A DNA stretch of 64,000 nt, taken from Streptomyces antibioticus. Lineage in GTDB: Bacteria > Actinomycetota > Actinomycetes > Streptomycetales > Streptomycetaceae. The position numbers and the translations under genes were made by a program. The notes below the pieces were generated by a model. It worked only from the letters and a program-made list of their open reading frames with translations. It ran no database searches and had not been told where the DNA came from. The stretch is taken from positions 230,900-294,899 of the forward strand of contig NZ_KQ948434.1 of the NCBI RefSeq assembly GCF_001514065.1. The letters run 5' to 3'. Positions within the stretch are counted from its first letter, which is position 1, and every line of letters begins with the position of its first letter. This document shows positions 1 through 8,333 of the stretch, in pieces.

Positions 1-1
1 C

Positions 2-1171
2 GACGAGATCTCGGAGCTCCTCGGCGTCCCGGCGACCCTGGAGAACCGCGACTTCGAGCTGATCGCCTTCGGGGCCTACGACAGCGAGGGCGACCTCGAC
101 CCCTCGGCCCTGGACCCGGTCCGCACCCGCTCGATCCTGACCCGCCGCTCGACCACGGCCGTCCGGACCTGGTTCGAGGGCTTCGGCATCACCCGCGCGA
201 CCGGCCCGGTCCGCATCCCGCCGACCCCGGAGGCGGGCGTCTACCGCGGGCGGATCTGTCTCCCCGTACGCCATCGGGGTGTCGTCCTGGGTTACGTCTG
301 GCTGCTGGAGTCCGAGCCGGGGCCCACCGACGCCCAGCTCACCGCCGCCATGGAGGTGACCGTCCGCATCGGCGCGCTGCTCGCGGACGAGGCGCAGCAC
401 GGGGCGGACCTCAGCCGCGAGCTGCGGGCGGTGCTGACCGCCGAGCGCGGCTGGCAGGGCGACATGGCGGTGGCGGCGCTGCGTACGGCCCTCGGCCCGC
501 GCGGCGACGGCCCGCACGCGGTGGTGTGCGTCGCCCCTTGGCCGTCCGCCGACCCCGACGACGCCCCGTCGGCCCGTACGGTCCCGCACACGACGGCGCT
601 GTGCACGGTGCCGTGGGGTACGTCGGCCCAGAGCCTCGCGCTCCTGGTCAGACTGCGGTCGCCGGAGGCACGGACGCCCGCGCTGACGGCGGCTCAGCGA
701 CTGCTCGGCGAGAGCGAGGCCGGGGCGGGAGCCGGGGCGGCCGGCGCCGGCGCCGGGGTCGCGCGTGCCGCCGGGGTCGGCGAACCGCGCACCGACCTGG
801 CCGACCTGCCGGCGGCCTGGCAGGAGGCCTCGGCCTCGGCCCGCGCGGCCCTGGCGGAACCGGCGCTGGGCCCGATCGCGCACTGGTCCGCCATCGGCCC
901 CTACCGCCTGCTGACCGCGCTCCCCGCGGACACGGCCCACGACCCCGCCGTACGCCCTCTCCTCTCCCCCGCCCACCGCGACCTCGCCCGCACCGCCGAG
1001 ACGTACCTCGACTGCGCGGGCCAGGCGGGCCGCACGGCGGCGGCACTGGGCATCCACCGGCAGACCCTCTACTACCGCCTCTCCCGGGTCGAGCAGCTGA
1101 CCGGCCTCGACCTGGACGACGGCGAGGACCGGCTGCTGCTGCACATGGCGTTGAAGGGGGCGCGGCTCTAG
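2..1171 (+). CDS. PucR/CdaR-family transcriptional regulator, 5' end missing
   Basis: The frame is open from base 2 to the TAG at 1169-1171, so 389 codons are visible and the N-terminus lies outside the window. The last 55 or so residues form the PucR C-terminal helix-turn-helix (HTH_30), with [19 protein letters not shown] as the recognition region followed by the usual L-D-L-D-D-x-x-D-R-x-L-L tail. The visible N-terminal part looks like a GAF-type sensor domain. Such regulators are usually activators of a neighbouring catabolic operon. From memory, the homologue in related streptomycetes lies beside proline catabolism genes, but that neighbour is not in this window, so the ligand cannot be assigned. 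The middle has an Ala/Gly-rich low-complexity insert around 715-780. Confidence 0.85.
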   Translation, partial: DEISELLGVPATLENRDFELIAFGAYDSEGDLDPSALDPVRTRSILTRRSTTAVRTWFEGFGITRATGPVRIPPTPEAGVYRGRICLPVRHRGVVLGYVWLLESEPGPTDAQLTAAMEVTVRIGALLADEAQHGADLSRELRAVLTAERGWQGDMAVAALRTALGPRGDGPHAVVCVAPWPSADPDDAPSARTVPHTTALCTVPWGTSAQSLALLVRLRSPEARTPALTAAQRLLGESEAGAGAGAAGAGAGVARAAGVGEPRTDLADLPAAWQEASASARAALAEPALGPIAHWSAIGPYRLLTALPADTAHDPAVRPLLSPAHRDLARTAETYLDCAGQAGRTAAALGIHRQTLYYRLSRVEQLTGLDLDDGEDRLLLHMALKGARL

Positions 1172-1221
1172 GCGAGGGGCGAGGGGGCCGAGGGGTGGCC
1201 GAGGGCGCCGAAGGCAATTAT

Positions 1222-1236
1222 TGAAAACGATTATCA
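1222..1236 (+). promoter_or_regulatory. Fur/Zur-type metalloregulator box upstream of the ABC importer
   Basis: TGAAAACGATTATCA is a 7-1-7 imperfect inverted repeat that closely resembles the Streptomyces Zur box as I recall it (TGAAAATGATTTTCA). It stands out as an AT-rich island between the PucR gene and the importer and lies 57 bp before the lipoprotein start. Repression by Zur under zinc sufficiency would be the simplest reading. A Fur-type iron box is the alternative; the DmdR/IdeR box has a different sequence. Confidence 0.6.
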
Positions 1237-1292
1237 TCATGCTACGGTCGGCGCACACCGTCACTTGACCGCCCCTTTACCCGGAGGGTTCC

Positions 1293-2783
1293 GTGCGCCT
1301 GCCCGCTCGCCGTCTGCTCCCCGTCACCGCCCTCACGGCGACGTCCGCACTGCTCACCGGCTGCTTCTCGGGGGCGGACCCCGCCGCCGAGGGCGACGGC
1401 ACACGCGTACGCGTCGCGATGATGCAGCCGCCCCGCTCGGGGCTCTCCCCGCTGTCGGACGACGCGTTCAAACTGTCCCGCTGGTCGACGGCCGAGACGC
1501 TGGTGAAGCTGGACGCCGAGGGCGACGCCGAGCCCGCGCTCGCCACCAAGTGGCGGCAGAGCGGCCGCACTTGGACCTTCGAGATACGCGACGGCGTCAC
1601 CTTCCACGATGGCAGCGCGCTCGACGCGAAGGCGGTCGTACGGTCGCTCACCACCGTCGCCACCGCCTCCCCCAAGCCCCGCATCCTCGACGGCGTCGAC
1701 CTGACCGTGAAGGCCCAGGACTCCGACACGGTCACCGTCACCACGGCCGACGAGGACCCCCTCGTCCCGCAGCGGCTCAGCTCGCCCCAGCTGTCGATCC
1801 TCGCGGCGAAGGCGTACCGCGGGAAGACCGTGAACCCCGTCGGCGCCGGCACCGGCCCCTTCGAGCTCACGAAGGTCAACGGCACGTCCTCCGCCGCCCT
1901 CGACCGCTACGACGGCTACTGGGGCGAGCGGGCCAAGTCCCCGGGGATCGACGTGAAGTTCGTCCCGGACGGCACCGCCCGCGCCGCCGCCCTCAGAAGC
2001 GGCGAGGCCGACATCGTCGAGGCCGTCCCGGTGTCGCAGGCCGCGCTGCTGGACGAGGATCTCGTCACCGAGGTGCCGATGCCGCGCACCAACACCCTCT
2101 ACCTGAACACCTCCGACGGCCCCTTCCGGGACGCCGGCCTGCGCGCCGCCGCCCGGGAGGCGATCGACGCCGACGCGATCGTGGCGGGCGTGTACGAGGG
2201 GCGCGCCGATGTCGCCGAGGGGCTGCTGGGGCCCGCGCTGCCGTGGGCGGCCGGGCTGCGGTCGAAGGAGAAGCGGGCCGCCGCCTCGAAGCCGGACGGG
2301 CAGACCGTCACCATCGGCACCTTCACCGACCGCGCCGAACTGCCCGAGGTCGCGGCCACCCTGCAACAGCAGCTCCAGAAAGCCGGGTTCAAGGTCGAGC
2401 TGGACATCCGCGAGTACGCCAACATCGAAACCGACGCGCTCGCCGGGGAGTTCGACGCGTTCATCCTGTCCCGCGCCACCGTCCTCGACTCGGGCGACCC
2501 TGCCGCCTACCTCTACAGCGACTTCGCCTCCGACGGCTCCTTCAACATCTCCCAGCTCGCCGACGCCCGGGTGGACGCGGCGCTGAGGAAGGCCGCCGGG
2601 ACCGGCACGGGTGAGGCGCGGCGGAAGGCGGTGATCGACGCGGAGGCCGCCGTGCTGGCCACCGACGCCGCGATCCCGATGCTCCACGAGCGGGTGATCC
2701 AGGGCGACGCCACCGGGGTCGTCGGCGCCGCGCACGACCCGCGCGAGCGGGAGCTGGTCACCACGGACACGTACGTCAAGTGA
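1293..2783 (+). CDS. ABC transporter substrate-binding lipoprotein, peptide/nickel family 5
   Basis: This 496-residue protein starts with GTG at 1293 behind CCGGAGGG. It has a lipoprotein signal peptide ending in the lipobox LLTGC at about residue 24, so it should be anchored outside the membrane. The body matches SBP_bac_5: W-x-F-x-I-R-D-G-V-T-F-H-D-G near residues 90-105 and the G-T-G-P-F motif near 187. Family members bind peptides, nickel or metal-chelate complexes. It is the first gene of a four-gene importer and overlaps the permease gene by GTGA (2780-2783). The Fur/Zur-like box upstream suggests a metal or metallophore cargo, but this is inference; the sequence alone does not exclude peptides. 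Confidence 0.9.
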   Translation: MRLPARRLLPVTALTATSALLTGCFSGADPAAEGDGTRVRVAMMQPPRSGLSPLSDDAFKLSRWSTAETLVKLDAEGDAEPALATKWRQSGRTWTFEIRDGVTFHDGSALDAKAVVRSLTTVATASPKPRILDGVDLTVKAQDSDTVTVTTADEDPLVPQRLSSPQLSILAAKAYRGKTVNPVGAGTGPFELTKVNGTSSAALDRYDGYWGERAKSPGIDVKFVPDGTARAAALRSGEADIVEAVPVSQAALLDEDLVTEVPMPRTNTLYLNTSDGPFRDAGLRAAAREAIDADAIVAGVYEGRADVAEGLLGPALPWAAGLRSKEKRAAASKPDGQTVTIGTFTDRAELPEVAATLQQQLQKAGFKVELDIREYANIETDALAGEFDAFILSRATVLDSGDPAAYLYSDFASDGSFNISQLADARVDAALRKAAGTGTGEARRKAVIDAEAAVLATDAAIPMLHERVIQGDATGVVGAAHDPRERELVTTDTYVK

Positions 2784-4528
2784 GGCCGAGCGCCGCCGGG
2801 GTGACCCGGATCGCCGGGCTCGCGTCGGTGGTCGCCGCCGTGGGTCTCCTTCCCTGGCTCTCCGGCAAGGACCCCGCCCTCACCGTCCTGCGGGCCCGGT
2901 CCGCCGAGCAGGAGCCGACGAAGGAGGCGCTGGACGCCGTACGGCGGGATCTCGGGCTGGACGCCGGTCCCCTGTCGCTGCTGGGGAGTTGGGCCTCCGG
3001 GCTGGTGCGCGGGGACCTCGGCGTCTCGTGGGTGCCGGGGACCGAGGTGCTGCCCTCGGTCGCGGCCGGGGTGCAGGTGTCGCTGGCGTTGATGGGGGCG
3101 GCCTTCGGGGTGGCCCTGGTGCTGTCCTGTGCGCTGGTCGCGCCGGTGCTGGTGCGGGGGCGGCGGTCGGCCGGTGCGTTCGCGGCGATGCTCGCGGCCG
3201 TGCCGGAGTTCCTGCTGGCCACCGTCGCGCTGCTGGTGTGCGGGGTGTGGCTGGGGTGGCTGCCGACGTCGGGGTGGCAGGGGCCGCAGTACATGGTGTT
3301 GCCGGCGCTCGCGCTCGGCGTGCCGGCGGGCGGGCTGCTCGGGCGGCTGGTCGCGGACGCGTTGCCGGGGGTGCTGGACGAACGGTGGGTGGAGCTGTGG
3401 CGGGGCGCCGGGGTGAGCCGGCGGCTGATCGCGGGGGCCGCGCTGAAGCGTGTACTGCCGCCTCTGGTACCGCAGTTCGGGATGGTCGCCGTCGGGCTGA
3501 CGGGTGGCGCGGTCGCCGTGGAGACCGTGTTCGCGGTGCCCGGCATCGGGCGTACGGCGCTCGGCGCGGCCAAGTCGCAGGATCTGCCGTTGCTCCAGGG
3601 GGCGGTGCTGGCGCTGTTGACGCTCGGGTTGGTCATGGGCGCGCTGGCGGCGTTCACACGGCGTCGGCTGCTGGGCCCCGCCCTGCGGGACGCCTCACTG
3701 GCCCTGCCTCCGGCCCGCCCGGTCCGTACACACCCCGCGATCCCGTTGACCCTGTTCACACTCCTCGCCGTGGCCATCGGCTGGGGCCTGCTGCGCGACC
3801 CGTACGCCGTCCACACCGCCGACCGGCTCGCCGCGCCCTCCTGGTCCCACCCGCTCGGCACCGACGGCCTCGGCCGTGACGTCCTCGCCCGGCTCGGTCA
3901 CGGGGCCGCCCCCACCGTCGGCACGGCCGCCGCCGTCTGCCTGCTGAGCCTGCTGGTCGCCCTCGCGCTCGGCTTCCTCCCCGGCGTCGCCGCCGGCGCG
4001 GCGGACATCGCCAACGCCCTTCCGCCGGTCATCGTCGGCATCCTGATCGCCGCGGTGGCGGGTCCCGGCACCGGTGGCGCGGCCCTCGCGGTCGCCCTGA
4101 TCTCCTGGCCACCCCTGGCCGCCCACGCGGCGGCACTGGTCCAGGAAGTACGCGCCTCCTCGTTCCTGCTGGCCCAGCGGGCCATCGGCGCACCCCCGTG
4201 GTGGATCCTCACCCGGCACGTCCTGCCCTCCGTCGCCGCCCCGGTCGCCCGGCACGCCCTCCTCCGGCTGCCCGGCATCGCCCTCGCCCTGGCCTCGCTC
4301 GGCTTCCTGGGCCTGGGCGCCCAGCCACCCGCCCCGGAGTGGGGCCTGCTCCTCGACGAGTCACGCGCCTACGTCGAACGCGCCCCGTGGGCCGCCCTCG
4401 CCCCCGCGGTGGCACTGGCCCTGCTGGCGGGGCTCGCGGTGTCGGGGGCGGCGTACGCGCAGGGGCGCCGAGCGCCTCGTACCGGTGAAGGAAGGAAGGT
4501 CACCCCCGTTGCCCGCGTCGGCGTCTGA
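2780..4528 (+). CDS. Fused DppB-DppC-type ABC transporter permease
   Basis: One 582-residue polypeptide carries both membrane subunits of a peptide/nickel-type importer. The N-terminal half (about 1-300) is DppB-like with a permease coupling loop around WRGAGVSRRLIAGAALKRVL near residue 210 and the V-E-T-V-F-A-V-P-G-I-G motif. The C-terminal half (about 315-565) is DppC-like, with HPLGTDGLGRDVLARL near 355, a second coupling loop RAIGAPPWWILTRHVLPS, and SLGFLGLGAQPPAPEW near the end. These subunits are normally two genes. The two halves are joined by a short linker after the last N-half helix. Its GTG start overlaps the lipoprotein stop, so translation is coupled. Confidence 0.88.
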   Translation: MRPSAAGVTRIAGLASVVAAVGLLPWLSGKDPALTVLRARSAEQEPTKEALDAVRRDLGLDAGPLSLLGSWASGLVRGDLGVSWVPGTEVLPSVAAGVQVSLALMGAAFGVALVLSCALVAPVLVRGRRSAGAFAAMLAAVPEFLLATVALLVCGVWLGWLPTSGWQGPQYMVLPALALGVPAGGLLGRLVADALPGVLDERWVELWRGAGVSRRLIAGAALKRVLPPLVPQFGMVAVGLTGGAVAVETVFAVPGIGRTALGAAKSQDLPLLQGAVLALLTLGLVMGALAAFTRRRLLGPALRDASLALPPARPVRTHPAIPLTLFTLLAVAIGWGLLRDPYAVHTADRLAAPSWSHPLGTDGLGRDVLARLGHGAAPTVGTAAAVCLLSLLVALALGFLPGVAAGAADIANALPPVIVGILIAAVAGPGTGGAALAVALISWPPLAAHAAALVQEVRASSFLLAQRAIGAPPWWILTRHVLPSVAAPVARHALLRLPGIALALASLGFLGLGAQPPAPEWGLLLDESRAYVERAPWAALAPAVALALLAGLAVSGAAYAQGRRAPRTGEGRKVTPVARVGV

Positions 4529-5438
4529 ACCCGTGCTCTCCGTCCGCGATCTGCGGATCGCCTTCGACGGCGTCGAGGTGGTCCGGGGACTCTCCTTCGA
4601 CGTCCACGCGGGCGAAGTCCTCGCCCTGGTCGGCGAGTCGGGCGCGGGCAAGTCCCTGACGGCGAAGGCGCTCCTCGGGATGCTGCCGCCCGAGGCCGTG
4701 CAAACGGGCACCGTGCGGCCGGACTTGTCGAGCGCACGCGGCCGCCGTATCGCCCTCGTCCCCCAGGACGCCCTGTCCGCCCTCTCCGCCGTGCATCCGG
4801 TGGGCGATCAACTCGCTGCCGCCGTAAGGTCGGTGGCCCGCGTCTCCCGTGCGGAGGCCAGGGCCAGGGCGGTGGCGGCGCTCGACCGGGTGGGCATCCC
4901 GGACGCCGCACGCCGGGCACGGTCGTACCCGCACGAGTTCTCCGGTGGCATGCGGCAGCGCGCGGTCGTCGCGATGGCCACGATCAACGCACCCGACGTC
5001 CTGATCGCCGACGAACCCACCACCGCGCTGGACGAGGAGCGCCGCGACCAGGTCCTGCGGCTCCTCACCGAGCAGCGGGAAGCCGTGGGCGCGGCGCTCG
5101 TGCTGGTCACGCACGACCTGGAGGCGGTACGCCGGCATGCGGACCGCGCGCTGGTCATGTACGCCGGCCGGATGTCCGAACTCGGGCCGGTGCGGGACGT
5201 GTGGGAGCGCCCTCTCGCCCCCTACACGGCGGGACTGCTGGCCTGTCTCCCGCAGAACGCGCGAGCTCGCCGCCTCCCCACCCTCCCCGGCACACCCCCG
5301 ACCCCGGACGCGCTGCCGCCGGGCTGCGCCTTCGCGCCTCGGTGCACCCGCGCCACGGAGCTGTGCGGACGCGAGGAACCACGGCCGCAGCAGGTGGACG
5401 GCCGGCTGGTCGCCTGTCACCACGGGGAGAAGGCATGA
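4509..5438 (+). CDS. ABC transporter ATP-binding protein, DppD-like
   Basis: This is the first of two cytoplasmic ATPases of the importer. It has Walker A GESGAGKS near residue 43, signature FSGGMRQR, Walker [13 protein letters not shown] and a switch His (VTHDL). The C-terminal tail has the Cys-containing oligo_HPY pattern (CAFAPRC ... C ... ACHH) typical of peptide and nickel importers. I prefer the TTG at 4509 because GAAGGAAGG ends 9 bases before it; GTG at 4485 is in frame but lacks a good ribosome site. The gene overlaps the end of the permease gene by 20 bp, and its stop overlaps the next start (ATGA). Confidence 0.88.
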   Translation: MPASASEPVLSVRDLRIAFDGVEVVRGLSFDVHAGEVLALVGESGAGKSLTAKALLGMLPPEAVQTGTVRPDLSSARGRRIALVPQDALSALSAVHPVGDQLAAAVRSVARVSRAEARARAVAALDRVGIPDAARRARSYPHEFSGGMRQRAVVAMATINAPDVLIADEPTTALDEERRDQVLRLLTEQREAVGAALVLVTHDLEAVRRHADRALVMYAGRMSELGPVRDVWERPLAPYTAGLLACLPQNARARRLPTLPGTPPTPDALPPGCAFAPRCTRATELCGREEPRPQQVDGRLVACHHGEKA

Positions 5439-6109
5439 GGACAATCCCGCTGCTCGACGTCCGCGACCTCGTCGTCCGCTACGGCGCGGTGACGGCCGTC
5501 GACCACGTCTCCTTCTCCCTCGACGCCGGCGAGACGCTCGCCATCGAGGGCCCGTCCGGCTGCGGCAAGTCGTCGACGGCCATGGCCGTGCTGCAACTGC
5601 GCCGTCCGGACAGCGGCGAAGTCCGCTTCGAGGGGCGGGAGTTGACTGGTCTCACAGAGCCCGGGCTGCGCCCGCTGCGGCCTCGTATGCAGCCCGTCTT
5701 CCAGGACCCGTACGGCTCGTTGAGCCCCCGCCAGCGCATCCGGGACGCGGTGGCCGAACCACTGCGCCTCCAGGGCCTGCGTCCCACCGCCGGCCAGGTC
5801 GCCGCACTCCTCGACCGCGTCGGCCTGGACCCGTCGTACGGCGACCGGCGCCCGCACGAGCTCTCCGGCGGCCAGTGCCAACGCGCCGGAATCGCCCGCG
5901 CGTTGGCCTCGAACCCCCGGCTGCTGGTGCTGGACGAGCCGGTGTCGGCACTGGACCCCTCGGTGCGCGCCGGCATCCTGAACCTCCTGGCCGACCTCCG
6001 GGACGAGCTGGGCCTGGCGTACCTGTTCATCTGCCACGACCGAGCGGTCGTACGGCATTTCGCGGACCGGGTGGTCGAGATGCGGGACGGGCGGATCACT
6101 TCCCGGTGA
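5435..6109 (+). CDS. ABC transporter ATP-binding protein, DppF-like, short
   Basis: This 224-residue ATPase completes the importer. It has Walker A GPSGCGKS, the Q-loop FQDPYGSLSPRQ typical of the DppF branch, signature LSGGQCQR and Walker [13 protein letters not shown] with a switch His in ICHD. It lacks the C-terminal oligo_HPY extension found in full-length DppF proteins and in the other ATPase here. The ATG at 5435 overlaps the preceding stop, giving a fully coupled operon of lipoprotein, fused permease and two ATPases. Its 3' end overlaps the convergent TetR gene by 14 bp, so no terminator fits between them. Confidence 0.88.
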   Translation: MRTIPLLDVRDLVVRYGAVTAVDHVSFSLDAGETLAIEGPSGCGKSSTAMAVLQLRRPDSGEVRFEGRELTGLTEPGLRPLRPRMQPVFQDPYGSLSPRQRIRDAVAEPLRLQGLRPTAGQVAALLDRVGLDPSYGDRRPHELSGGQCQRAGIARALASNPRLLVLDEPVSALDPSVRAGILNLLADLRDELGLAYLFICHDRAVVRHFADRVVEMRDGRITSR

Positions 6110-6674
6110 TGCCCTCGATCACCTGGCGGAGCCCCTCCGTGAGCTGGTCCGCCTCGGGGGCGCTCTTCGGGTCGAAGGTCCACTGCGCCATGAGGCCCAT
6201 CATCAGGGTCGTGTAGAAGGCGCCGACAGTGTCGACGGTCCCCTCCTCGACGTCCTCCTCGCGCCCGCCCATGAAGAGCGGGACGATCCCGCGCGACCCC
6301 TCCCGCTGCGCCTTCGCCAAGTGCTCGGCCAGCTCGGGCAGTTGGTCACGCATCGCCACGATCTCCACGCTGAGCCGCCACAGCGAGCCGGGCCCTCGCA
6401 TGGTCTCGATGATGTTCGCCCACACCTCCTGGAAGCGTTCCAGGGAGCCGGGCTCCGCGTCGATCCCGGCCACTCCGTCGAAGGCCTCGGCCATCCCCTC
6501 GACCAGCGCCACATACGCCTGCGCGAGCAGCGCGTCCTTCGAGCCGTAGTGGTAGCCGATCGAGGCCAGGTTGGTCCCCGACTCCTTGACGATGTCGCGC
6601 GCGGTGGTGCGCGCGAAGCCCTTGGCCAGCAGGCAGCGCTTGGCGCCTTCGAGCAGATCCTCACGGTGTCCCAT
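6096..6674 (-). CDS. TetR-family repressor of the adjacent MFS gene
   Basis: This 192-residue protein has an N-terminal TetR helix-turn-helix (about residues 10-55: G-F-A-R-T-T-A-R-D-I, then ASIGYHYGSKDALL) and a variable ligand-binding C-terminal domain. It is divergent from the MFS exporter gene, with 76 bp between them holding phased repeats. The standard arrangement is a repressor controlling itself and the pump, released by a pump substrate. The ligand cannot be read from the sequence. Confidence 0.88.
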   Translation of the reverse strand: MGHREDLLEGAKRCLLAKGFARTTARDIVKESGTNLASIGYHYGSKDALLAQAYVALVEGMAEAFDGVAGIDAEPGSLERFQEVWANIIETMRGPGSLWRLSVEIVAMRDQLPELAEHLAKAQREGSRGIVPLFMGGREEDVEEGTVDTVGAFYTTLMMGLMAQWTFDPKSAPEADQLTEGLRQVIEGITGK

Positions 6675-6690
6675 GCGCCCACTCTATCTA

Positions 6691-6742
6691 GACAAGCGAC
6701 TTATACAAGCGTCATAGACAAGCGTTTAAGACGTGCGTATAG
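6691..6742. promoter_or_regulatory. Four phased 13-bp repeats, probable TetR operator
   Basis: Four consecutive 13-mers start at 6691, 6704, 6717 and 6730: GACAAGCGACTTA, TACAAGCGTCATA, GACAAGCGTTTAA and the weaker GACGTGCGTATAG. The core ACAAGCG recurs exactly every 13 bp in the first three. The array fills the space between the divergent TetR and MFS genes and overlaps the predicted MFS promoter, as expected of an operator. Direct rather than inverted symmetry is unusual for TetR. Confidence 0.65.
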
Positions 6743-6743
6743 T
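6715..6743 (+). promoter_or_regulatory. Predicted sigma-70-type promoter giving a leaderless MFS mRNA
   Basis: TAGACA (6715-6720) and TATAGT (6738-6743) are separated by 17 bp. Transcription would start about 7 bases later, at or next to the ATG at 6751. There is no Shine-Dalgarno sequence before that ATG, which fits a leaderless message. Confidence 0.55.
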
Positions 6744-6750
6744 CCCTGGC

Positions 6751-8268
6751 ATGACGAACTCGACGAGCACCGACTCCCGTGCCGGACGCCGGGAATGGAC
6801 CGCACTCGGCGTGCTGATGCTCCCGCTGCTGCTGGTCTCGATGGACGTCTCCGTCCTCTACTTCGCGATCCCGTCGATCAGCGCGGACCTGGAGCCGTCC
6901 GGCACCCAGCAGCTGTGGATCTTCGACATCTACGCGTTCGTGCTGGCCGGTCTGCTGATGACGATGGGTGCGCTGGGCGACCGCATCGGACACCGCCGGC
7001 TGCTGCTGATCGGCGCCACCGCCTTCGGCGCCGCCTCCCTGCTCGCGGCGTACGCGAACAGCGCCGAGACCCTGATCGCGGCCCGCGCGGTCCTCGGCAT
7101 CGGCGGCGCGACCCTGATGCCGTCGACGATGGCGCTGCTGCGCACGATGTTCACCGACCCCGGCCAGCGCGCGAAGGCGATCGGCCTGTGGTCCGGCGTG
7201 ATGACCGCCGGCATCGCGCTGGGCTCGGTGATGAGCGGGGTGCTGGTCGAGTACTTCTGGTGGGGCTCGGTCTTCCTGGTCAACCTGCCCGCGATGGCGC
7301 TGCTGCTGGTGCTCGGCCCGCTCCTGCTCCCGGAGTCCCGCAACCCGCAGGCCGGCCGCTTCGACTGGCTGAGCGTCCCCCTGTCCATGGCGGCCGTGCT
7401 CCCCGTGATCTACGGCCTGAAGGAGATCCCCTCCGAGGGCTGGAACGTCCGCTACGTCGTCTCGATCACCGTCGGCCTGCTGTTCGCGGCCCTGTTCGTC
7501 CACCGCCAGCGCACCACCGCCTCCCCGATGATCGACCCGGCCCTGTTCCGCAACCGCGGCTTCGCCCCCTCCGTCGCGCTGAACCTCGTCTCGGCGTTCG
7601 GGATCATGGGGTCGGCGTACTTCACCACGCAGTACCTCCAGTCGGTGCTCGACAAGAGCGCCCTGGAAGCGGCGCTGTGGGCGCTGCTGCCGTCGGTGCC
7701 GATCGGTGCGGCGGCGCCGGTGGCGACGAGCCTGGTCCAGAAGGGCGTGCCCCGCGCCCGGGTCGTCACCGCGGGCTTCGTGATCGCCGCGGCCGGGTTC
7801 GTGGTGCTGGCCTTCGCCGGTACGGACTCGCTGTGGCTGGTGCTGACCGCGTGCGCGGTGCTCGCCGTCGGCGGAGTCGTGGTGATGTCCCAGATCATGG
7901 ACCTGGCCATGGGTGCGGCTCCGGCCGAGCGGGCGGGCACCGCGTCCTCCCTGATGGAGACCGGCTCGGAGTTCGGCGGCGCGCTGGGCATGGCGCTGCT
8001 CGGCTCGATCGGTACGGCGGTCTACCGCCACGAGATGCCGGCTTCGGCCCCGGACGCGGCCCGCGAGACCCTGGGCGGGGCGCTGGCGGTGGCCGACCGG
8101 GTACCCGGCCTCGCGACGGTGGCCCGAGAGGCGTTCACCAGCGGGATGCAGGGGGCGGCGATCGGAGGAGCGGTGTTCCTGACGCTGGCCGCGGTGGTGG
8201 CGGCGGTGACACTGCGGGGCGTGGAGACGCCGGAGCCGGTGGCGGAGCCGGAGAAGGTGTCCGCCTGA
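6751..8268 (+). CDS. MFS drug efflux transporter, DHA2 (14-helix) family
   Basis: This 505-residue membrane protein has the length and helix pattern of the 14-TM EmrB/QacA/LfrA-SmvA group. Motif A-like GALGDRIGHRRLLLIG follows the second helix near residue 75, and a motif C-like stretch (G-V-M-T-A-G-I-A-L-G) lies in helix 5. Members export cationic drugs, dyes or endogenous toxic metabolites by proton antiport. I start at ATG 6751, which matches the predicted transcription start; GTG 6733 lies within the promoter -10 region and is unlikely. It is controlled, by inference, by the divergent TetR protein. Confidence 0.9.
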   Translation: MTNSTSTDSRAGRREWTALGVLMLPLLLVSMDVSVLYFAIPSISADLEPSGTQQLWIFDIYAFVLAGLLMTMGALGDRIGHRRLLLIGATAFGAASLLAAYANSAETLIAARAVLGIGGATLMPSTMALLRTMFTDPGQRAKAIGLWSGVMTAGIALGSVMSGVLVEYFWWGSVFLVNLPAMALLLVLGPLLLPESRNPQAGRFDWLSVPLSMAAVLPVIYGLKEIPSEGWNVRYVVSITVGLLFAALFVHRQRTTASPMIDPALFRNRGFAPSVALNLVSAFGIMGSAYFTTQYLQSVLDKSALEAALWALLPSVPIGAAAPVATSLVQKGVPRARVVTAGFVIAAAGFVVLAFAGTDSLWLVLTACAVLAVGGVVVMSQIMDLAMGAAPAERAGTASSLMETGSEFGGALGMALLGSIGTAVYRHEMPASAPDAARETLGGALAVADRVPGLATVAREAFTSGMQGAAIGGAVFLTLAAVVAAVTLRGVETPEPVAEPEKVSA

Positions 8269-8277
8269 CGAAACGAA

Positions 8278-8321
8278 AAGGCGGGGCGCGCCGAGGATCG
8301 GTCCTCAGCGCGCCCCGCCTT
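8278..8321. terminator. Bidirectional terminator between MFS gene and serA
   Basis: A 14-bp perfect stem (AAGGCGGGGCGCGC at 8278-8291 with its complement at 8308-8321) surrounds a 16-base loop. Short A and T tracts at the two ends let it serve both convergent genes. Confidence 0.8.
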
Positions 8322-8333
8322 GTGCTGTGTACG

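Noticed and set aside
1211-1245. DmdR/IdeR iron box
   Set aside because: The iron-box consensus (TTAGGTTAGGCTAACCTAA type) is not matched; the site fits the Zur/Fur pattern instead.
6733-6750. GTG start for the MFS gene at 6733
   Set aside because: It lies inside the predicted -10 region, upstream of the likely transcription start.
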